NCBI GenBank assembly: GCA_023853785.1
Contig: JAJIRX010000917.1
Location: 1-33,893 of the forward strand
Source: Psilocybe azurescens
Lineage: Eukaryota > Basidiomycota > Agaricomycetes > Agaricales > Agrocybaceae
Reading direction: 5' to 3'
DNA length: 33,893 nt
Both the position numbers and the translations under genes were made by a program. The number at the start of each line of letters is the position of its first letter. The first letter of the stretch is position 1. Positions 27,385-33,893 of the stretch are shown piece by piece. The notes below the pieces were generated by a model, which was not told the origin of the DNA, ran no database searches, and worked only from the letters and a program-made list of their open reading frames with translations.

Positions 27385-28611
27385 TCAAAACCCACGTGAA
27401 CGAAAGGCATTGCCAAATTCCTGCACCTTTGTCTTGTGCCACAGAATACCCAAGGAGGTTACTGCGCCCTTGAGTGATGATAGGTCGTAATCGTAGCGGA
27501 AGGAGCGGCCTAACAGGCTAGTGTCGTTGGCATCGCTGAAGGAACCAGTGGCAGATGGGTAGTGGAAGATGTTGAAATCATCGACCCATTTTTTGACGGG
27601 TTTTATGCCCTTGTGCTCCAGGATATCGACGATGGCGTCGGCAATCTCGCCTTGATTACCACCAGACGATGAACAACCAAACGGACAGACGTGATCAATC
27701 CAGAAACCGTCGCACTCTACGATCATAAAGTTCTTGTGCTCGGGGAGCACAGGAACAGTCCGAATGCTGATTCGATGTCAAGAGTGGCTGCCTGGGTACC
27801 AAGAGGGGCACAAGCGATCTTTGATGAATAGTCAATGACTGAGGGATGAGAGGTGTCGGAATGGAATACGTACGATATGCTCAACATCGCGAGCGCCGCC
27901 CCAACGCGTAGGGAAGTCGTCAGAGTCAATCAGTCTGTTAACTGAGATGCCCTGGTCATCCTTAAAAGAAAGGTTGATGGTAAGGCGATATTTTGGAGGG
28001 TCACCAGGAGGGGTGGCCTTGGGAACAACGTGAAGGGGAGACAAACGGAAAGGGCCACACAATAACTCCTCCACCCTCGCTATGAGAAAGGGTCCGGACA
28101 TGCGTCCGAGCTCGCTCACTGCAAAGGTATGCGAGGATAACTTCGTGGTGCTCGACGGCGGAGGTGTGATTAGATGGGGTGAACGTCTGAGTGAGGGAAG
28201 GCATGTCACCAAGGGGAAGCCGTATCGGAGTTTGTGCACCAAGCGAGGGTACGTCAAAGTCAAGGAAGCAGCCTCCAAGGCTACCTCAAAGGCGTCCGCA
28301 TTGTACGGAGTGATAATACGGTTGCGGAGGTGCAAGGAATCAGAGGCAAGCGCAAAAGGTCGCGTGATGGGAGGAGCTGCCGCAGAAGGAGCATGCGTGG
28401 AGAGGGTGAATATTGGAATGACTTGAGCATCTGGCTGAACCGCTGAGGTTCCACACAATGCAGATCGGTTTCCGAGAGCTCGAAGAAGTGAGTTTGGAGT
28501 TGGAATAGGTTGACCAGAGTGGTTTTCCAGACTCGAATGAAGTTTGGGAACAATCAGAGAAGCGATGGCCAAGACGGGCACAGATAAGGCAGATAGGGGA
28601 TCCCGTGACAC
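27385..28611 (-). pseudogene. Reverse transcriptase of the retroelement
   Basis: Motifs in order: GPFRLSPLHVVPKATPPGDP and PKYRLTINLSFKDDQGISVN (fingers), APLGTQAATLDIESAF (first catalytic Asp), DHVCPFGCSSSGGNQGEIAD (motif B) and KKWVDDFNIF (the DD pair). The region upstream (about 28610-28100) is Pro/Ser-rich linker. Frames change near 27860 and 27760. Family relatives in Agaricomycetes have the same WVDDFNIF signature. Confidence 0.75.
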
Positions 28612-29067
28612 CCCGCTGCCTTTCTGAAAGGGAGAACCACGAGGGGATGGCCGGGCAGAGGATGCGGAGTGCTCACTATGCTGAGAAGAATGGGGGGGAG
28701 TGGAAAGGGATAGGGAAAGGTGATGAGAGGTCCTAAAGGCGGCGGCTTCCGCGCTGCAGGGCCACTAGTTCCTCGGCCATCACTTTGTGTTCGACGCGAA
28801 GATATTTCTCCTTGTAGATGGGAAGCACGAACTTCGACCGGGGAGGCGGCGTGTTCCTTCCTTATGAGGATGTTGAACCTCAAGATAGTCGCAAAATTCT
28901 CCTTAAGGAACTGGCGACCGATCATCCAATTATGATGATCTAACTGACGCTGAAAATAGCCAGGGGATGAGTTCTCCTTATAGAATACAAGGATATTACC
29001 CCATGCTTCGCTCCAATCGGCAATATCCATCTTAGCTTCGTCGGGAAGAAGCTTGTATCGATGACGG
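28554..29067 (-). pseudogene. Gag-like segment of the retroelement, cut by the KDZ insertion
   Basis: From 29067 leftward: LPDEAKMDIADWSEAWGNIL, then LDHHNWMIGRQFLKENFATI and LRFNILIRKE, then a Pro-rich tail. A W..W..A motif with a long helical block is typical of the first ORF of these fungal elements. The N-terminal part is not present on this side; it should resume on the far side of the KDZ element. Assignment rests on position and pattern. Confidence 0.5.
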
Positions 29068-29086
29068 CAGTACTTTACTGTCCCCC

Positions 29087-29650
29087 ATTGATTCCAAGTG
29101 GAATCCATCTTCGTTCCAGAATGTAGATGGATTCCAATGGATTCCATTTGGAATCCAACCGGTCCTGTTCAAGTCCAGCCAACATACATGGATTCCAGCT
29201 ACATTCCAGTTCAGTTATATATTGATTCCAGGTTGATTCCAATTAGTTAACTTCAACTGGAATGGATTAAAGTAACAAGAAAATGGAATCCAATTGGATT
29301 CTAGTTGGATTCCAGATAGAGTAGAACTTTATTAAAATTGACACTAGTCCTTGGATACAGATTCCACTTGGATTCCAACTATTCCAACCCTATTCCACAT
29401 AAGTTGAACTTGATAAAATTAAATATAAAAGAACTGTTGGAATGGATTCCAACTATATTCCAGTCATTCCATGTACATTCCATGAAAGTTGGACTTGATA
29501 AAATTATATGTAAATGAGTGTTGGAATGGAATCCAACTATATTCCAGCTATTCCACCTTCATTCCAAAAAGGTTGAACTTGTTAAAAATTAAATTAAACT
29601 ACTATTTATATAGGTTCCACCTTTATTCCAGCCATTCCAATGAAACTCTA
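29087..29650. repeat. Left subterminal TGGATTCCA array, second copy
   Basis: Near-identical to 7603-8168. The visible differences in the whole shared left end are T/C in GGTTCTG versus GGTCCTG and one A fewer in an A run near 29673. Confidence 0.8.
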
Positions 29651-29866
29651 TAGCTGATTATGCTTAGTACAAAATATAAATTAGACTTACCTAATAAAGG
29701 TTAGTATAAATCAATGCAAATAATATATAAATATTTTATTTGTACACTAATATACACTTCTGTATATTTTCACTTATCAATCATCATTTCCATCTACATT
29801 CCAGTGCCTAATGGGTTCTTCTTGTTCATCATCATCATCATTTTCTTCTTCTTCCTCTCTTTTTTG

Positions 29867-31245
29867 TCAAGTTTTTCTTGTTGTTTTTTGCTTTTTCTTT
29901 TGTCTTTTGTATAATATGTTGGGTATGATAAAACAACATTGAATGCAAAAACCAGTTAAAGTTTCAGATTTCATACGTTTAAGAATTGATTCAAAGCCAC
30001 CAAGCCAAGAGTTTAATTGTTCACATGCTTGTGTATTATAAGCTCGCTTATAATATATTCGCCCACGTTTATCAATGTCTACTATGACAAGATTTGGGGC
30101 TGAACCATTCAAGGGAGCAGGATTACAATATTTGCGACACAAATAATCAGTTGTTCGATGGTTGATATAATGATAAGAATCCACAATAAATCGACTGGTT
30201 TTTCCATATTGCCCAACTTCCATTGCTAATACAAGTTCGAAGAACTTTGCAAGCTTTATCAATGCAAATATAAGCTGGTCGAGATGCTTCAGTTGGATAC
30301 ACTTTTGATAACCAGTTTAAGATTTTTGTTGGAGATTCAGATTTGTCAAACTTTGTCCATGCAATTACAACACCACATGGTGCACACATTGTTTCTACAC
30401 AATAAAATCGACTGGGACTAAAGTAATGCAATCGTGGAACCTCAACATCATCATCATCATCATCATCATGTGGTCGCTGAACTCTTTCAACAGATGGTTG
30501 CCAAGGTGCATTTTCATTTGGTCTTTGTAGCATTCTTCGAACACCTGCCAAACCTGCTTGGCTATGGTTTAACTTGTATTTTTCCATTCACGTTGATGAG
30601 TGGTACAAGCTTCTGTATCTCTTACTTTTTCATTCTGGCAGCCATATACTCGGCAGCGAGCACCATAAGCATGTTGGTGGACTGCACAAAATACTCCACC
30701 TCTTGCATTTGTCAAATCAGCAATACAGTTTTCATAAGCACAATGCTAAGCAAAAATTAATGTTATTCAACTTATTAGAGCACTATAAAGTTCACTTACA
30801 GTAGGTCCCATAACAATACCATCTAAAACAACCATTTTAATTGGTGCATAATTTGAAATATCATTTGAATTGGCTTCATTGTTTCTGTTTCTTATTGCTT
30901 GACGAGCTTCAGCTGTATCATTTGCTGATTGTATAGCATTTTCACCTGTTAAAACAGGAACCTGTTCATGTTCATCCATACCAACAACAGCTGCTGGATC
31001 CTCATTTGCAAGAGGAACAGTATCAGCTACATGTTTGTACTTTTGGGTGCATTCTGAACATGAGTGTTGCATACCTGCATTGAGTATTCCTTCATTTCCA
31101 ACAGCTTTAAAGGCTGCAGTTGTAACATCTTCAATATCAAGGCCATCAGACAATTCTAGGTTTATATTTGATCCACTTGCAACTGTTCGAATTGGATTCC
31201 TGAATAAATGCATGCCATACCAGTCGCCTTGTCATTGATATATTG
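29867..31245 (-). pseudogene. KDZ transposase core with CxC6-like cysteine cluster
   Basis: Reading from the right in successive frames: WHAFIQ, then VASGSNINLELSDGLDIEDV and a CSEC motif (CSECTQKYKH), then ISNYAPIKMVVLDGIVMGPT. Intron 30746-30799 (GTAAGT..CTTAG) joins to HCAYENCIADLTNARGGVFC and AVHQHAYGARCRVYGC, a Cys/His cluster like CxC6. The catalytic region follows: PTEASRPAYICIDKACKVLR, TSRFIVDSYHYINHRTTDYL and NTQACEQLNSWLGGFESILK, which supply the Asp, Asp and Glu expected of a DDE enzyme. The end is a basic KRQKKKQKTT tail. Frame changes near 30580 and 30230 prevent a single product. A GAT repeat encodes DDDDDDD near 30470. The assignment follows the conserved pattern of Agaricomycete KDZ proteins. 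Confidence 0.75.
30746..30799 (-). other. Intron in KDZ transposase
   Basis: On the minus strand GTAAGTGAAC..TTTTTGCTTAG, 54 bases. Splicing gives MGPT then HCAYENC in frame. Confidence 0.7.
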
Positions 31246-31322
31246 GAATTGAGGTCAGAAATACAATCATTATAAAACTGTGTATAAGCTGCTGCAGGAA
31301 GCATGAAAATTGTACATTCCAT

Positions 31323-32387
31323 TTAATACAGCCTTAGAAAGCTCCGGTCCACCCATATTGATTGGCCAATTTTAAGAAAACGTGCTGAATTTAAATAGCA
31401 TCGTTTCCACTCTTGGTCATCTTTAAAGTGTTCATGGTCTGCATAGTAACTTGTTTCACATTTTGGACACTTTCCAGCAAGTACAGGAGTCTCTTCATAG
31501 ATTGTATTGTCTTTTATCAATGTGACTAGAGGAACATCCTGTGGTTTACTTGTTTGAAGTAAAGCTTGCTTTTGACAATTGACATCCATACATACAGCAG
31601 TAATTGGGCAAATTACATGGATAGCTTGGATAGACTCATAAGAAATAGGCAATAGCTTTTGTTTAGACTTTCTTGTCTTTGAATATGGAGTAAACCCCAA
31701 TAGCTTTGCAAACTCATCAAGCTTGTTGGATATTTCAAGTACTTGCTGATTTTGTTGAGATGGAAAATCTCTTTCCTTGAACAAAGTTTTGGTACTATCT
31801 TTGAATCTTTGTAGCACTGCTCTAGATAAAGATTTCATCCATCCAGTTGCTATAACTCTTCTTTCATCTGAAAAAACAGGATTTTGCTGCCGAGCATGAA
31901 GAGTAAGTAATTCTGGATTTTCAGTCAATGTAAACAGTAGAGTGAGTACTGTAGCAAGTGATATATTTGGACCAAATGTTTGGCCAATAAATACACTGAA
32001 AATATTGAAATTTATATCTGGAAATTGTGCAGATTGTGGAATAGCAACTGCACCAGGGATAAAAGTGCTCCACATTAAAATCCAGAAAATAAAGTGAAAT
32101 TGGCCAAAACAATAAAGTGGCAAAATAAGCAACCAGATCAACAATGAGGCACAGAATAGTCCAAGTTTATAAGTTTCATATACAAGATTCATAGGTAAGA
32201 AGATTGAGTCATAACTAAAAGTACAAGAGTTATTCAGAGTGGTCAGTTTGAGTACAAAAATAAATAAATAAATAAACAAAATAACTACTTTGTTTTCTTG
32301 TGACTTTGCTTCGAGACAGCCTTTGCTTTTCCTTTGCCCTTTTTCCTGCGATTCTTCCTCTACTACTAAATGACCTTCATTTTCCAA
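31323..32387 (-). pseudogene. KDZ protein segment with CxC5-like cysteine cluster
   Basis: Open for 354 codons, though about 32297-32030 is AT-rich, hydrophobic in translation and begins with GTAGTT, so it is probably an intron. The coding part reads INFNIFSVFIGQTFGPNISL, then TVLTLLFTLTENPELLTLHA, then SIQAIHVICPITAVCMDVNC, VLAGKCPKCETSYYADHEHF and YLNSARFLKIGQSIWVDRSF. The spaced Cys pairs (CP..C..C, CPKC) and IGQSIWVDR are the CxC5-like signature found in KDZ proteins, thought to bind zinc. The frame breaks at 31330, where relatives continue KAVLNGMYNFHAS, which is readable in the next frame. It belongs with the transposase core as one gene. Confidence 0.7.
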
Positions 32388-32833
32388 CCACTCTTGAAGA
32401 TCTGATAAATAATATTGAGCCTTTTTACACCCCAGACTTTAACATCATCTACTTCATCATCATCATCGTCAGAATTGTCATTGTTGCTATTGTCCTTTGT
32501 ATCAATATTGTGTTCTAGCCATTTGACCATCTCAGGATAGTTTGCAATCTTTTCAAAAGCAGCCTTGTAGCCTTTATGGAATGTTGACTTTCCAAAATAG
32601 AGGCTGACAACAGGGGTGTGCTTGGCAGTGAGGTCTTTTGGCCAAGTGCTATTAGCGATTTTGCTTTCAAGAAGTGCAAGAGCTCTAAGATAGTCCATAT
32701 ACTTTGCATAGGCTATACGGAGACCAGGCTTTTTGATGCGAACCATCAAGCCTGGTTCAACTTTCAAAAGCTCCTGCAAGTCAGCATCTTCACTAGAGTT
32801 GCGTGAAGTCGAAGCCAACAGGAATAGATACAC
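32280..32833 (-). pseudogene. N-terminal helical segment of the KDZ gene
   Basis: The reading IAYAKYMDYLRALALLESKI, then STWPKDLTAKHTPVVSLYFG and EKIANYPEMVKWLEHNIDTK is followed by an acidic run. After a one-base loss in a GGGG run near 32430 it continues KKAQYYLSDLQEWLENEGHL, which is in the same frame as the CxC5-like segment downstream. This YP.M..WLE...VWG...Y...DL..WL pattern accompanies KDZ genes in Agaricomycetes. No function is known to me. No clear ATG is present: the frame enters from an upstream stop near 32860. Confidence 0.55.
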
Positions 32834-33024
32834 TAGACTGAGTATCGTGGCGAACTAGTTGACACAGAACGATGACCAGACTTAAGAGCGGATAAAGATG
32901 GCAAGACAGGAGTCAGATAGAGGTCACTGTCTTCAAAGCTTGTCTTAATATCGCAATAATGAGTCAGAACTATATCTATTATTATTATTAGCTTGAACTT
33001 ACCGCCAAAACATGGGTAACATGG

Positions 33025-33893
33025 TTATCGTTGTCGTCCCTGCCAAGTAAAGGCATCATCAAGTTCACTTAAAACCTTATAACGGCCTTGAGCAGACCAA
33101 TCTCCGTCATCCAAGAGAAAGTAATGGTACTTGGGAACTAAATAAACGTAAGAGGATTTTATTTACAATCAGAGTTTCACTTACGACGTGTAGGAGACAA
33201 ACGCTCGGTGACCTTTTTAACCAATGATGATACACCAGTAATTTTGTCAATGTTCGGCACAGTAACAACATTTGTAGCCTTGGTAGTAACAATGTCGATA
33301 TTGGCTGAGTTCTTGGCAAGATACATAGAAGAAGATCTTGCCCCAATGACTGGTATGTCAGGATGTGTATCCATGTCATTCCATACATCCTTTGCATCAG
33401 CAATGTTGAATGTATTGCCTTGTGCACGTCCCCGCGATCCCACCTTTCTCACGTGAAGCCCCTTGAGCCTTGATTGGGGTCTCAGGACTGTTGTTTGCAC
33501 TTTGCATAATAACATCTAATTAAATTTAATTGTATAAATATAATATAACAATAACAATAAATAATAATTTAAAATACCATCATCATGAGATGAGGTCTTC
33601 CTTGACGACCTCTAGAGGGTGTACGTGGGGCCTGAGTAAGGGTAGGAGACCCATGCCGGCCACGAGGATCACGAGAAACAGTGGGCTCCCTGTTTCCCTG
33701 ATGTTGTGGGGCTGCAGTTGCATGAGATGATAATAAGTTAGTCATGGTATCCTCAGACATACCTGATTTACCTATTTCCTTGTTCAGGGGAGCAGTTACA
33801 TTCACAGCAGTGGTAGCAGCAGCAGCAGGGGCCTTGGCTTTCATACCAGCCTTGGAGGTACTGGCACTGGCCTTGGTGCCGTCGCCAGTGGTT
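33025..33893 (-). CDS. KDZ accessory protein, 3' part, intact here (5' end outside window)
   Basis: Three exons: from the window edge to 33578, 33515-33185 and 33137-33025. Introns 33516-33577 and 33138-33184 are GT..AG and both junctions keep the frame. The first exon, TTGDGTKASASTSKAGMKAK and APAAAATTAVNVTAP, is shared with the short copy at 8370-8250. Then come DPRGRHGSPTLTQAPRTPSR, NIADAKDVWNDMDTHPDIPV, PNIDKITGVSSLVKKVTERL and finally LPKYHYFLLDDGDWSAQGRY to a stop at 33025. There are no frame breaks in about 235 codons, unlike the neighbouring transposase. The N-terminal part should resemble 9521-8370 of the short copy. Role unknown; low-complexity basic and acidic stretches suggest nucleic-acid binding. 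Confidence 0.6.

Larger units (their letters stand above)
25292..29067 (-). mobile_element. Tyrosine-recombinase retroelement (DIRS/Ngaro-like), degenerate and truncated
   Basis: On the minus strand, in order: gag-like segment, reverse transcriptase, RNase H and tyrosine recombinase. This order defines the DIRS/Ngaro group, which integrates through a recombinase instead of a DDE integrase. Stops and frameshifts occur in every part, so the copy is dead. On the right it is interrupted at 29068 by the KDZ element; its 5' end must lie beyond the window. Terminal repeats were not identified. No methyltransferase domain was seen, which leaves DIRS versus Ngaro open. Confidence 0.75.
29069..33893 (-). 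mobile_element. KDZ DNA transposon, longer copy, runs off the window
   Basis: The left end (29069-29087) is the same inverted repeat as at 7585, and the first 651 bases match the short copy. Its genes are all on the minus strand: accessory protein (5' side, at the window edge), then a helical companion segment, a CxC5-like cysteine cluster, a CxC6-like cluster and the transposase core. Compared with the short copy, about 1.8 kb should follow beyond 33893, giving roughly 6.6 kb in all. It is inserted into the gag-like part of the retroelement. If the insertion made a direct repeat as in the other copy, TCGATGACGG or nearly that should appear at its far end. Confidence 0.85.

Noticed and set aside
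30434..30760. Plus-strand frame with a polyhistidine run
   Set aside because: Antisense of the KDZ transposase; the His run is the complement of a GAT repeat coding Asp.
1..33893. CRISPR arrays, rRNA or bacterial operons
   Set aside because: No regularly spaced identical repeats and no rRNA signature; spliced introns and fungal elements point to a eukaryote.

Overview
The window reads as nuclear DNA of a mushroom-forming basidiomycete (Agaricomycete). Introns are short (about 45-90 bases, GT..AG). Several proteins belong to families expanded in Agaricomycetes, and the mobile elements are fungal types: a KDZ DNA transposon with CxC5/CxC6-like cysteine clusters, and a tyrosine-recombinase retroelement. 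All calls come from reading translations and splice sites by eye; no database search was possible.

Layout. 1-2754: decayed copy of an Agaricomycete lineage-specific protein. 2890-3370: weak spliced candidate on the minus strand. 4210-5955: decayed WD40-repeat protein with a C-terminal membrane segment. 6109-11052: decayed gene with a nucleotidyltransferase-like core, cut in two by a 2.6-kb KDZ deletion derivative (7585-10180) that sits between 10-base target repeats exactly at a 5' splice site. 11709-13554 and 13769-15120: two tandem multi-exon genes of Agaricomycete families, the second with a viroplasmin/RNase H1 N-terminal-like domain. 16052-17785: broken copies of two housekeeping genes, NMD3 (60S export) and GID4/VID24 (ubiquitin-ligase degron receptor). 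17760-18045 and 22110-22990, minus strand: two separated pieces of PWP1 (ribosome biogenesis WD40). Between them lie a coiled-coil/zinc-finger gene (18061-20826) and a truncated aldo/keto reductase (21312-22059). 23167-23800: unrecognised gene. 23801-24900: AT-rich DNA, then a cluster of short GC-rich hairpins. 25292-29067, minus strand: degenerate gag/RT/RNase H/tyrosine-recombinase retroelement. 29069-33893: a longer KDZ copy, inserted into the gag-like part of that retroelement and running off the window.

How it fits together. This looks like an accessory or duplicated region where genes decay and transposons nest. The KDZ copies share their left 650 bases almost perfectly (I count two differences), so their activity was recent. 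The short copy equals the long one minus 4,044 internal bases containing the transposase. NMD3, GID4 and PWP1 are normally conserved, so intact copies should exist elsewhere; these are probably remnants of a segmental duplication. Frame breaks are unevenly spread (the reductase exons and most of 11709-13554 are clean), which argues against uniform sequencing error, although error cannot be excluded for single-base shifts.
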